Positions 42,228 through 51,193 of a stretch of DNA of 64,000 nucleotides are shown here, in pieces. Numbering within the stretch: position 1 is the stretch's first letter; each line of letters starts with the position of its first letter. The position numbers and the translations under genes were made by a program. A model generated the notes under the pieces. It did not search any database, was not told the origin of the DNA, and worked only from the letters and a program-made list of their open reading frames with translations. The DNA comes from SHWC01 sp945902735 (lineage in GTDB: Bacteria > Pseudomonadota > Alphaproteobacteria > UBA828): positions 8,550-72,549 of the forward strand of contig CAMDNF010000003.1 in assembly GCA_945902735.1 (NCBI GenBank), given 5' to 3'.

Positions 42228-44125
42228 TAGTGCGCCGCCTGCTTGGTCGTTTCATCCGCGCGATATTCGGGCACCAGCGCGCTGATCAAGGCGAGCGTGC
42301 GCGGGGTTAGCCCTGCGCGCGCGGCGGCGCCGAGCTCGTCAACCTGGCGCGCCACCAGCGCCGCATCGAGCGGGCGAGAAATCGCGCGATACAAGCCGGG
42401 AAGGCCGGCCTCGCTTTGTCGCTCGCTGTCGTGAAACAAGGCCTCGTGCAGCTTTTCGCCGGCCCGAAGCCCGGTGAATTGAATCTTGATGTCGCGTTCC
42501 GGCTGGCGCCCCGCGAGGCGGATCATCTGGCGCGCAAGATCAGTAATCTTAATCGGCGTGCCCATGTCGAGCACGAAAATCGACGGCTCGTCTTCCTGCG
42601 CACCAAGCGCCGAGGCCTGTAGCACGAGCTCAACCGCCTCGCGCGTGGTCATGAAAAAGCGCGTGACGTCGGGGTGCGTCACGGTCAACGGCCCACCCGC
42701 CGCGATCTGGCGTTGGAACAAGGGCACCACCGAGCCTGACGAACCCAGCACATTGCCGAAGCGCACGGTCACGAAGTGCGTGCGCCGGCGCGCGTCGCGG
42801 TCAGCCCCCTTGGCCTGGCAATAGGATTCGGCGATGCGCTTGGTCGCGCCCATCACGCTCAAGGGGTCGACCGCCTTGTCGGTCGAGATCAACACCATGG
42901 CACTAATGCCGGCCTCGACGCAGGCATCGGCCACGTTCTTGGTGCCGATCACATTGGTCAGCACGCCCTCATTCGGGTTGTCCTCGACAATCGGCACGTG
43001 CTTGAGCGCGGCGGCATGGAACACGAGGTCGAGCCGTTCGCGGGCAAAGATGGCGTCGAGCCGCGCGCGTTCGCGCACATCGGCGATCAAGGCGGCGCGC
43101 GGCAGCGTCGGATGACTCGTCTGCAATTCGGCGTCAATCGAATAGAGGTTGAATTCCGAATGATCGATCAACACGAGCCGCGCCGGACCATGAGAGGCGA
43201 TCTGGCGCACGAGTTCGGCGCCGATCGTGCCGCCGGAACCGGTCACGCACACGCGCTTGTTTTGGATCAAGGCCTTCATGCCGGCGCGGTCGAGCACGGT
43301 CTGCGGCCGGCCCAACAAATCTTCGATCGCGATCGGCTTGATCTCGATCCCGTGCGCCTGATCGGTTCTAAAATCGGTCAGGCGCGGCAGGCGGGTAAAG
43401 CTCAAGCCGAAGCCATCGGCGGCTTCAAGCATCGCGCGCACGCGCACAGGCGCGACACGTTCATCGGCGAGGATCAATCGTTGCGGCCGCAAACCCTGTC
43501 GCCTCAGCTTGCGCAAGGCGTCGGGCAGATTGTCGATCGTGCCGAACACCTTCACGCCGCGAATATGCAGCCCCAGCTTGCCCACGTCCTCATCCAGAAG
43601 CCCGACCACGCGATAACCGCTCGAGGCGCCGCTTGTGGTCGAGCGGATGAATTCATCGGCCGCCGCCCCGGCGCCAACCAGCAGCACCGGCACGCGCTTT
43701 CCCTCATTGCGTTCGAGAAGGCCCGACATGCCGCGCTCGACATAGGCGCGATAGGCAACACGCGGCCCGATCAAGAGCACCAGAAGCAAAATCCAAATGA
43801 TGATCAGGCTTGAGCGCGGGAAGGCTTCGAGCCGCGTGATCGCGAACAAGGCGGGCAGAAAAATCAAAACAACCAGACTGGCCGCCTTGATCAACTCGAT
43901 CACATCGCGCAGCGACACATAGCGCCACAGCGAGCGGTAAATACGGGTGCGCCAAAACACGACGGCCGCGATGCCGGCGAACATCAGCAGCCCTTCAAGC
44001 ATGAACGGGCTCGATTCCTGCCAGAAATCGTCTAAACCACGACGCAGCAGAAGGCCGAGCACGAACGCGCCGGCGGCCGTCAGCACATCATGGATGGCCA
44101 CCACATAGGTGCGGTTCAAGCGCAC
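42227..44125 (-). CDS. Membrane nucleoside-diphosphate-sugar 4,6-dehydratase (WbpM/PglF/CapD type)
   Basis: The 632-residue protein has four N-terminal membrane helices, a first Rossmann-like domain (VPVLLVGAGAAADEFIR) and a short-chain dehydrogenase domain (CVTGSGGTIGAELVRQI). The catalytic block is STDKAVDPLSVMGATKR, where Met replaces the usual Tyr of the YxxxK motif, exactly as in the WbpM/PglF/FlaA1 group that makes UDP-4-keto-6-deoxy-GlcNAc. It should supply the first committed sugar of the surface glycan at the inner membrane. The initiating transferase gene follows 14 bases upstream on the same strand. Confidence 0.93.
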   Translation of the reverse strand: MRLNRTYVVAIHDVLTAAGAFVLGLLLRRGLDDFWQESSPFMLEGLLMFAGIAAVVFWRTRIYRSLWRYVSLRDVIELIKAASLVVLIFLPALFAITRLEAFPRSSLIIIWILLLVLLIGPRVAYRAYVERGMSGLLERNEGKRVPVLLVGAGAAADEFIRSTTSGASSGYRVVGLLDEDVGKLGLHIRGVKVFGTIDNLPDALRKLRRQGLRPQRLILADERVAPVRVRAMLEAADGFGLSFTRLPRLTDFRTDQAHGIEIKPIAIEDLLGRPQTVLDRAGMKALIQNKRVCVTGSGGTIGAELVRQIASHGPARLVLIDHSEFNLYSIDAELQTSHPTLPRAALIADVRERARLDAIFARERLDLVFHAAALKHVPIVEDNPNEGVLTNVIGTKNVADACVEAGISAMVLISTDKAVDPLSVMGATKRIAESYCQAKGADRDARRRTHFVTVRFGNVLGSSGSVVPLFQRQIAAGGPLTVTHPDVTRFFMTTREAVELVLQASALGAQEDEPSIFVLDMGTPIKITDLARQMIRLAGRQPERDIKIQFTGLRAGEKLHEALFHDSERQSEAGLPGLYRAISRPLDAALVARQVDELGAAARAGLTPRTLALISALVPEYRADETTKQAAH

Positions 44126-44138
44126 GTCGAAAACCCCG

Positions 44139-45173
44139 TCAACGGTACTCCGAAATCTTTAGAGCGCGTGCAAAATACCACAGAAGCACGGCGACGATGA
44201 GCGCAGCGCCACCCAGCGAAGCGAGGGAGGAAATGGTGCCCGCGGTCGAAATAAAGGCGAGGCCGATCAGGCCAACATTGAAGAGGCAAATCCAAATCAC
44301 CGTCGCCTTGTGGCTCATGCCGCTACGCACGGCGCGCTGATAGAAATGTTCCCGATGCGCCTGCCAGACCCTTTCGCCCCGCCTTAGCCGGAGCAAGAGC
44401 GTCAGCGTGGCATCGCCGAGATAATAGGCCGGCAGGATCAGCGCCGCGCCCCAATAGCCTTGGGTGGCGACTCCGAGCAATAGCCATCCCAACAAATAAC
44501 CGAGCGGCACACTCCCGACATCGCCGAGAAAAATCCGCGCCGGCTGCCAGTTCCACACCAAAAAACCGACCGCGCCGCCAATCAACAGAAGGCCGATCGC
44601 GCCGAACGGAAAAAGGCCAGGCACGGCGAGCACCAAAATCACCAGCCCGGTGCCGATCGAGGCGGTCTCGGCGCCGGCCAGCCCATCGATACCGTCCATG
44701 AAATTGAACGCATTGATGAACCAGAGCCAGGCTGCCGCCGCGATGGCCCAATCCAGCCAATGGGGCAGGGCGCCCTGAAAAATCAACCCCGGCGGAGGCA
44801 AGGTGAACAAGCCCACCACCACCCAGCCGAATTGGGCGGATAGCCGGGTCAACGGGCTCAAGCCCCGTCGATCGTCGATCCACGAGACCACGCCAAGCAC
44901 GATCATGGCGGCAATCACCACCCAGCCCGCCGGATCGGCCGGCACGGTGTCGGTGATGATCAGCGCGGCGAAAGCCAAAATCAGCACCGCGACCAGCGCA
45001 AGGCCGGCCCCGCGCGGCGTTGGGGCGGTGTGGCTCGACCGCTCGCCCGGAATGTCCAACATCGCGCGTTGGATCAATATCCGGCGCAGCCGCCCGATCA
45101 GGATCATGACGGCGGGCAGCGAGCAGGCGCCCGCCGCGGCCGCGATCAGCCATTGTTCGGCGCTTCCGATCAT
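44139..45173 (-). CDS. Undecaprenyl-phosphate sugar-1-phosphate transferase (WecA/WbpL family)
   Basis: The 344-residue polytopic protein of the MraY/WecA family has the Mg-binding Asp pair region VSWIDDRRGLSPLTRL, the catalytic NFMDGIDGLAGAE, IFLGDVGSVPLGYLLG, and the cytoplasmic AHREHFYQRAVRSG that resembles the HIHH substrate loop. It transfers a sugar-1-phosphate to undecaprenyl phosphate and so starts glycan assembly. Its pairing with the WbpM-like dehydratase copies the wbpL-wbpM order of O-antigen loci, which suggests a 6-deoxy-amino-sugar such as FucNAc or QuiNAc at the reducing end. Confidence 0.92.
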   Translation of the reverse strand: MIGSAEQWLIAAAAGACSLPAVMILIGRLRRILIQRAMLDIPGERSSHTAPTPRGAGLALVAVLILAFAALIITDTVPADPAGWVVIAAMIVLGVVSWIDDRRGLSPLTRLSAQFGWVVVGLFTLPPPGLIFQGALPHWLDWAIAAAAWLWFINAFNFMDGIDGLAGAETASIGTGLVILVLAVPGLFPFGAIGLLLIGGAVGFLVWNWQPARIFLGDVGSVPLGYLLGWLLLGVATQGYWGAALILPAYYLGDATLTLLLRLRRGERVWQAHREHFYQRAVRSGMSHKATVIWICLFNVGLIGLAFISTAGTISSLASLGGAALIVAVLLWYFARALKISEYR

Positions 45174-45214
45174 CTCATTCCGCCCCGTCGCCGCTTTCGT
45201 TATGCTGACCCATT

Positions 45215-45919
45215 ATGACTCCATCGTCGTACCCCAGCGAACCCAAACCTAGCCAAGGCGAACGCTCCGACCGCCGCGCGCGCTGGCATGCCTACTACAG
45301 CGAGAAGCGGATCGTCCATCAGTGGCTTCAGGTCGATCTACTGAAATCGCTCCCGGTCGCTAAGATACTTGAAATCGGGCCCTATTTGGGGGCGGTGACC
45401 GCGCTGTTGAGCAATGCCGGCTATCAAGTGACCACGCTCGATATCGAAGGCGATCGCCCCCGCCATGGCGCCGTCGGGCATATCCGCGCCGATGTGAGGC
45501 GTTTGGATATTGCTGCCCTTCAAGGCTTCGACGCGCTTCTTTGTTGCGAAACGCTTGAACATTTGCCCTTTGCCGAGGTGCCGGGAGTCCTGGCGAATTT
45601 CCACGCCACAAACGCCCCCTATCTGATTCTTTCGATGCCTTATGAGGGGCCGCAACTCGGGCTCTCGCTCTACCTCAATTCGCACCGCTGGCCGCGCTTC
45701 AAATATTTCCACCGATTCCATTTTCGCCATCGCTTCCGGGCGCCCAACACCGATCTTTGGGAAAGTCATCGCTGGGAAATCGGCTATCGGGATTATCCGC
45801 TGCGTAAATTGCGCCGCGTGGTTGAGGCAGCGGGCTACAAAATCGTTCGGACAGAATTCACCAGCGGCACGCGCTCGGTGTTTCTGGTCTGCCGGCGCGT
45901 GGATCACGCCCGGGCATAA
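45215..45919 (+). CDS. Class I SAM-dependent methyltransferase
   Basis: The 234-residue protein has a short Rossmann methyltransferase core: ILEIGPYLGAVTALLSNAGY (motif I), TTLDIEG with the ribose-binding acid, ADVRRLDI, and LLCCETLEHLPF (motif IV region), which is typical of methyltransferase type 11 enzymes. It is divergent from the initiating-transferase gene, with 41 bases between starts, and its end overlaps that of the carbamoyltransferase gene by 16 bases. A sugar or lipid acceptor in the glycan pathway is likely from context only. Confidence 0.85.
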   Translation: MTPSSYPSEPKPSQGERSDRRARWHAYYSEKRIVHQWLQVDLLKSLPVAKILEIGPYLGAVTALLSNAGYQVTTLDIEGDRPRHGAVGHIRADVRRLDIAALQGFDALLCCETLEHLPFAEVPGVLANFHATNAPYLILSMPYEGPQLGLSLYLNSHRWPRFKYFHRFHFRHRFRAPNTDLWESHRWEIGYRDYPLRKLRRVVEAAGYKIVRTEFTSGTRSVFLVCRRVDHARA

Positions 45920-47619
45920 ACCGCGCGTTCGGTCGCGACATAATCGATGCGATCGTCTAAAAGCGCGCGCGCGCATTCGCCCGGCGTGTTGATGATCGGC
46001 TCCTCATGCACATTGAAGCTCGTATTGATCATCACCGGCAGGCCGGTCTGCGCCTTGAAGCGCGTGACGATGTCGTAATAGGTCGGGTTGACATGGCGTT
46101 CGATCAATTGCGGGCGCGCCGTGCCATCGACATGAACGACCGCGGGAATACGCGTCCGCCATTCGTCACGCACCGCGCAGGTGATCGTCATGAAGCGAGC
46201 GGCATAGCGTGAGCCGGCCGGCAAATGAAACACCGAATCGGCGTCTTCCGCCACCACCACCGGCGCGAACGGCATGAACTCCGATCGCGCGAGGCGCTTA
46301 TTGAGCGAATCATTGATGCCCGAATCAGCCGGCGAGCCGAGAATCGTGCGGGCACCGAGCGCGCGCGGGCCATATTCCATGCCCTTGGTATAGAGCGCGA
46401 CCACCTTGCTCGCCGCGCATAACTCCGCGCTTAGTGACACGGGATCATCGCCGATCTTTTTGATACCGGGCGTCGCCCCAATCACCTCATCCGCCACCAC
46501 GCCGAAATCGCGGCCAAGATAAAGGTGATCGAGCGGATAACGTCGCGCCAACCAGGGGCCGAGCCCATCGCGCTCCAAAAGAAACTGCAACACGCCACCC
46601 GCCGGCAGGCCCTGGTCGCTCATCGCCGGATAGACGAACACCTCATCGACACCCGCTTCTTCGGCGAGCCGCTGATTGAGCCGCACATTGGCGAACACGC
46701 CGCCGGCGAGGCCGAGCTTCTTCACCGGATGACGCGCGAGCAGGCGCTTGACCGATTGCAGAATGAAATGTTCGAGCGCGGCCTGGATAGAGGACGCCAT
46801 GTCCTCGCGCGAGACACTCCGCGCGATCTCATCCATGAATCGTTTGAGCGCGGGATTGGATTCGAAATCGCTTCTGATCTGGCCGTGATCGTCGACCGTG
46901 AAATGCGCCGCGATGCGGTCGAAGGCCGCCGGTCTGCCATAGGCCGCAAGGCCCGTGAGCTTGCCCTCATGGCGGTTGATTCGAAAGCCGAGCGCCTGGG
47001 TTGCATAGCCATAGGCGAGGCCGAGGCTATCGATCCGCATTGTGCGGGTGAGTTCGTCATTGCCGCCATAGAGCGTGTCGATTCGTCCGCCCTGAAAGAC
47101 GCGATGGCTGTATTGCACATTATCGCCACCACCATCGGCGGTATAAAGCAGCGCCTCCGTCCAATCGGTGTGGAACAGGGTCGGCAGCGCATGGGCGAGG
47201 TGATGGTTGAAGAAGCGCACGCCACAATCGGCTCGGAATCCTTGCGCGGCGAGGAAGACGTCGTGACGGAAGATCGCCTCCGAATCGGTGCGCTTGGCGA
47301 GCATAAGCTCGCGCTCCATGCTCTTGTGCTTCTCAGCCCCGATCGCTTGGCGTACCAGCCCTTCGACCAAACGCCCGCCGCTGAAATGATTGTAATACCG
47401 CCAGGGGAAGGGGCCGCGGCCAAGCACCACCGCGTCGACCTTATCACGTGTAAGGCCGGCGATCGCGAGGCACTCGTCAATCGCTTCATCGGGCACGCGA
47501 CCGCCGTCGATCTTGCGGCGCGTCAAGCGTTCGAGCGCGACGGCCGCGATCATGCGGTAATCGTCGAACAAACAGGCCGAGGCTTCGTGATAACCCGAGT
47601 GGACGCCGAGGATAAGCAT
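45904..47619 (-). CDS. Carbamoyltransferase (NodU/CmcH/TobZ family)
   Basis: The 571-residue protein has the N-terminal Kae1-like domain (LILGVHSGYHEASACLF, FFNHHLAHALPTLF with the iron-binding histidines, LYTADGGGDN). The C-terminal YrdC-like half has the family signature KGMEYGPRALGARTILGSPAD. These enzymes make carbamoyl-adenylate from carbamoyl phosphate and ATP and carbamoylate a hydroxyl of a sugar or antibiotic. In this locus it most likely decorates the surface glycan, as NodU does for Nod factors. Its substrate is an inference. Confidence 0.93.
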   Translation of the reverse strand: MLILGVHSGYHEASACLFDDYRMIAAVALERLTRRKIDGGRVPDEAIDECLAIAGLTRDKVDAVVLGRGPFPWRYYNHFSGGRLVEGLVRQAIGAEKHKSMERELMLAKRTDSEAIFRHDVFLAAQGFRADCGVRFFNHHLAHALPTLFHTDWTEALLYTADGGGDNVQYSHRVFQGGRIDTLYGGNDELTRTMRIDSLGLAYGYATQALGFRINRHEGKLTGLAAYGRPAAFDRIAAHFTVDDHGQIRSDFESNPALKRFMDEIARSVSREDMASSIQAALEHFILQSVKRLLARHPVKKLGLAGGVFANVRLNQRLAEEAGVDEVFVYPAMSDQGLPAGGVLQFLLERDGLGPWLARRYPLDHLYLGRDFGVVADEVIGATPGIKKIGDDPVSLSAELCAASKVVALYTKGMEYGPRALGARTILGSPADSGINDSLNKRLARSEFMPFAPVVVAEDADSVFHLPAGSRYAARFMTITCAVRDEWRTRIPAVVHVDGTARPQLIERHVNPTYYDIVTRFKAQTGLPVMINTSFNVHEEPIINTPGECARALLDDRIDYVATERAVYARA

Positions 47620-47783
47620 TCGGGGCGGATAAACCGGGTAGGGCGATGAAGAACGGGCGGACCCTAGAGCGGCGGCCTCGGATCGTCAATGCGAACGGTA
47701 CGCGCCGCCGCGTCAATCTCTAGCCTCGGCGCCTTGCCGATGCTAAGGAGCACGCAGCAAATGGCATTGAGCGGGGCAGGAAC

Positions 47784-49106
47784 GTGGCGGTCGCATCGAC
47801 TTCCACCACAGCGAATCTAACGAGGCCTTGGCGCGCCATCCAGTTCATCAGCGCGGGCCTGCTCGGCATAGGCGTGCCATTGCTGGTGTCGGGTCCAAGC
47901 ACCGAAGCGGTGGTGCTTGGCCTTGCGATCATTTTGGTCCTTGTGACGCCGGCACGCGGCGCCCTGTTGATCAATCTTGCCGAAACGTTGAAATCACCCA
48001 TCGGCCTCACGCTGATGGCTGTTCTGGTCGCGTGGATTCCTTCCGTCGCTCTATCGCTCTCGCCGCTTCAATCGCTGGCGATTTGGGGCCGCTCAATCGG
48101 TCTCCTCATCGCAGCTTCATTGATCACATGTTTTCTGGTACGCAACTCGGGCGCGCGCGATATCGCGACGAAAGCCCTCGTGCTCGGCGCACTCGTTTGC
48201 GCGACTCTCGCACTGATCGGCTTGGCGGGCGGCTCGCCCGTGCTCGCACTAATTCGCGGCCTGCCGTTTGAATCGTTCGAGGTCGTCCATTTTCTCAAAT
48301 ACTACGCATCGGTGGCCGCCTGTCTGATGCCAGTGGTGTTGGTCCTTGGGCACAAACTCGGTGGCGCCTGGTGGCGGGCGGCATGGCTTTATCCACCCAT
48401 GGCATTGTCGATCGTGCTCTTACTTAACAGCGGCGCCGGTGTCGTTGGTCTGGTCGCGGCGGTCGCAACCGGCGGATTAGCCTATTTTTCCGGCACACCG
48501 CGTTTGCGGCGGTTCTCGCTCGGCGGATTGGCGCTCCTGATCGGGCTTGGTCTCGTGGGTCTTGGCTCTATGTTTGCCCATGCGCCAGCGCCGCCACCGG
48601 CCGACCTGATCGTTGATGGCCGTTATGAAGGCTCCTTCGAAACCCCGCTGCCGCTTTGGTTGGTCGATGCGCACCGCCAGCAAATTTGGGGTTTTTCGCT
48701 CGATGCCGCGCTCAATCGGCCATGGTTCGGCTATGGGCTCGACCGCTCCAATTACATCCCCGGCGCGGATTTAATGCTCACCGAATTCAATCAAACGATT
48801 GTACCGGCGCATCCGCATAATTGGTTGATCGAGATCATAATCGACTCGGGGTTCATCGGTCTCGCCGCGCTTCTCGGTGTTGTTGGCGCCATCATCGCCC
48901 GATGGCTACAAATCGCGCGTCAAGATCTTAGTCTCGGCGCGGCGGGTCTGGGGCTTTGTGGCGCGTTCTTCACGTCGTCGCTGCTCAATTTCTCTTTTTG
49001 GACGACGTGGTGGCAAACCGTGTTTTTGGTGCTTAGCGCGATTCTAATGGCCCATGTGCCACGCCGACTCGGCGCCGCGCCCGCCAATCCAGATAGGCGA
49101 GTATAA
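47784..49106 (+). CDS. O-antigen ligase/polymerase family protein (WaaL/Wzy type)
   Basis: The 440-residue polytopic protein has about twelve membrane helices and a large periplasmic loop after about residue 265. At the end of this loop the sequence reads VPAHPHNWLIEIIIDSGFIGLA, the HxHN motif with essential His of the O-antigen ligase/Wzy_C family. It polymerises or ligates undecaprenyl-linked glycan to lipid A-core in the periplasm. The start is GTG. Its last 74 bases overlap the convergent membrane glycosyltransferase gene. Confidence 0.88.
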   Translation: MAVASTSTTANLTRPWRAIQFISAGLLGIGVPLLVSGPSTEAVVLGLAIILVLVTPARGALLINLAETLKSPIGLTLMAVLVAWIPSVALSLSPLQSLAIWGRSIGLLIAASLITCFLVRNSGARDIATKALVLGALVCATLALIGLAGGSPVLALIRGLPFESFEVVHFLKYYASVAACLMPVVLVLGHKLGGAWWRAAWLYPPMALSIVLLLNSGAGVVGLVAAVATGGLAYFSGTPRLRRFSLGGLALLIGLGLVGLGSMFAHAPAPPPADLIVDGRYEGSFETPLPLWLVDAHRQQIWGFSLDAALNRPWFGYGLDRSNYIPGADLMLTEFNQTIVPAHPHNWLIEIIIDSGFIGLAALLGVVGAIIARWLQIARQDLSLGAAGLGLCGAFFTSSLLNFSFWTTWWQTVFLVLSAILMAHVPRRLGAAPANPDRRV

Positions 49107-50466
49107 CCATCGCAAGACCGAGTGCCGCCAATGGCTCGATCGGCAATCGGTATTTGGCCGACGCGACCGGACCATTGACCAGCAGAACATAGCCTGCCCA
49201 CAACACAAGAACCGCGAACGAGGCGCGCCAAAGGCGCGTTGACGCCGCGCCACGCGCGCGGATGACCAAGCCGAGCCCAAACAGCTCGACCAGGCGAAAC
49301 GCGATGGCGCCGAGGCCCGTCAAAATCATCACCCAGGCATAAATAGGGCTGTCATTGGCGAACAGGAAATTTTTGATTTTTTCGCCTTTGGTTTCACCCG
49401 GCGCGCCAAAGAATCCGGTGCGCGGCAATTCACGCAAGGGTGGCGAAACCAGTGCGGCTGGGGAAAAGAGGTTGATAACGCCACCAATGATCCACGCTTT
49501 CGCAATGGCACCAACACCTAATTCGCCGAGGACTTCGCGACCGAGGGCATCGCGTTGCCGCGACGTCTCGAATGGATTGTCACTCGGCACGGGGTATAGG
49601 GCTTCGAAACGCGCTTCATTCTCGTGAGCGCCCTTTTCGTGACTCGTGCCGTCCGCCGCTTCACGCACCAATGGCGCGATCCAGAGCAGTGAGTGCGTAC
49701 CGCCCTGACTGGTCAGATAGACTGAGCCATAGGTTCCGATATTGCGTGCAAAAATTGGTGCTTGCACGACCAAGCAGAGCAGCACGACCAAGGTCATGTG
49801 CGCGACGCTTAGACCAAACATACGATAATAGGCGTTCCATCGCGCACCGACGCCGTGCACGACCAAAGCGAGGACAGGCAGCAACAGAGCGATCAGCGCC
49901 GTCCAGGGCAATAGCATCGTGCGGGTCGACACGCCGAGTCCAAGGGCCGCGCCAAGCACAATCGCCGCCCGCCAATTTGGCGCGCGCAGCCAAAGGAGCG
50001 CGCCATAGAGCGCGAGACAGCAGAGCAGAAAAAACACGCTATCGTTCAAAATGAGAGCGCTGACGACCACTTGGGTTGGGTTCAAAGCGGCGACAAGGCC
50101 AGCCAACAACATGAGCCTGCGGTCGAAGAGCGCGGCGATACGCGCGATCAAAAGGCAGGCCAGCGCGTCCAACACACCCTGGGTTAGAGCCGGAAATAGC
50201 GGATCCGAGGTGCCGCTGATCACGCGATGGAGCGCGAGCCATATGACGTAGAGCGGCATTCGTTCGGTCTCAGGCACAATGCCGCCCTCAACCGGACGCA
50301 CGAAATCGCCATAGCGAACAAAGATCTCGCCAAGGCTGAGATAGAGCCCCGAATCCTCACTCTGTAGACCCTCGGGCCCGGCCACCAAATACATGGCAAT
50401 CGCGTAGGCGACCCTGAGCACCAGGGCGATACCAAAGATCAACCAAAGTGCGCGCGCCGTGCTCAT
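49033..50466 (-). CDS. Polyprenyl-phosphate-dependent membrane glycosyltransferase (GT39/GT83-like)
   Basis: The 477-residue protein has 10-12 helices and the ArnT/PMT-like start ALWLIFGIALVLRVAYAIAMY, followed by an acidic loop (LQSEDSGLYLSLG) where such enzymes carry the catalytic Asp, and later NPTQVVVSALILNDSVFFL. GT-C enzymes of this sort use lipid-linked sugars on the periplasmic face. It is the downstream partner of the methyltransferase at 50463 (four-base overlap). Donor and acceptor are unknown. Confidence 0.82.
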   Translation of the reverse strand: MSTARALWLIFGIALVLRVAYAIAMYLVAGPEGLQSEDSGLYLSLGEIFVRYGDFVRPVEGGIVPETERMPLYVIWLALHRVISGTSDPLFPALTQGVLDALACLLIARIAALFDRRLMLLAGLVAALNPTQVVVSALILNDSVFFLLCCLALYGALLWLRAPNWRAAIVLGAALGLGVSTRTMLLPWTALIALLLPVLALVVHGVGARWNAYYRMFGLSVAHMTLVVLLCLVVQAPIFARNIGTYGSVYLTSQGGTHSLLWIAPLVREAADGTSHEKGAHENEARFEALYPVPSDNPFETSRQRDALGREVLGELGVGAIAKAWIIGGVINLFSPAALVSPPLRELPRTGFFGAPGETKGEKIKNFLFANDSPIYAWVMILTGLGAIAFRLVELFGLGLVIRARGAASTRLWRASFAVLVLWAGYVLLVNGPVASAKYRLPIEPLAALGLAMVILAYLDWRARRRVGVAHGPLESR

Positions 50467-51191
50467 GAGGCGCGCTCGAGCGCGATCAAGAGACGAAACG
50501 CCATAAAGCGACCGAGAAGCGGCATGAGGGCATCTTCAAGGCGAAGAAGAGGGCGAATGAGGCACAGCGGAATTAAGCCAAAGCGGCGATAGCCTCCCGA
50601 TAAGGGATAGGCAAATAGGCTCAGCGTCCGTCGTTCGATCAGTTTGAGGCGCGGAAAACTTCGTTCGAAGCCGGCGCGCATTGGCCCGAATAAGAGACTG
50701 GGTATCGCTTGGTTGGCCGCATAGGGGTCGCGACCGGGTGTCGGCGCGCCGCCCATAAGCGGGTCGGCCGAAAGATCGACGGGTTCGTCGTGGAATAAGC
50801 GAAAGATCAAATGGCTGATCGGCGTGATGCCGGGTTCGATCATGACGAGCCGCCCCCCCGGTTTCAGCACGCGCTCGGCCTCGGCGAAGAACAACCGGGG
50901 ACGCTCGACATGGTGCAGAACGTCGAGCATCACGATGTTGTCAAAACTCGCGGCCTTGAATGGCAGAAGCTGCGCGTCCGCCACCACGTCGAGCCAGCCC
51001 GCGCTCTGAACGTCGCTCAAGATCACATCACCCAGGCACTCGCGCAACCAGCCCGTGCCCGCGCCGATCTCGAGCGTGCGGCCGGGCCGCGTGCGCTGCG
51101 CCATACGTCGGTAGTAATCGCTGTAGATCGCGCGCAAAGCGGGCTTGCCCTCCCACAGCGCACGATGCGCAAGAAGGGTCGGCGCGCTCAA
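50463..51191 (-). CDS. Class I SAM-dependent methyltransferase
   Basis: The 242-residue protein contains TLEIGAGTGWLRECLGDV (motif I), LDVVADAQLLPF (motif II region), VMLDVLHHVERP (motif IV) and ERVLKPGGRLVMIEPGI (motif VI), a standard type-11 methyltransferase. It sits between the methyltransferase-GT2 fusion gene (two-base gap) and the GT39-like gene (four-base overlap), so these three form one operon. The acceptor is unknown. Confidence 0.87.
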   Translation of the reverse strand: MSAPTLLAHRALWEGKPALRAIYSDYYRRMAQRTRPGRTLEIGAGTGWLRECLGDVILSDVQSAGWLDVVADAQLLPFKAASFDNIVMLDVLHHVERPRLFFAEAERVLKPGGRLVMIEPGITPISHLIFRLFHDEPVDLSADPLMGGAPTPGRDPYAANQAIPSLLFGPMRAGFERSFPRLKLIERRTLSLFAYPLSGGYRRFGLIPLCLIRPLLRLEDALMPLLGRFMAFRLLIALERAS

Positions 51192-51193
51192 GT

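Noticed and set aside
42776..43813. 345-codon plus-strand open frame opposite the WbpM-like gene
   Set aside because: It is antisense to a conserved dehydratase and has no recognisable motif.
46525..47649. 374-codon plus-strand open frame opposite the carbamoyltransferase gene
   Set aside because: It is antisense to all the conserved carbamoyltransferase motifs and is best seen as a GC-rich shadow frame.
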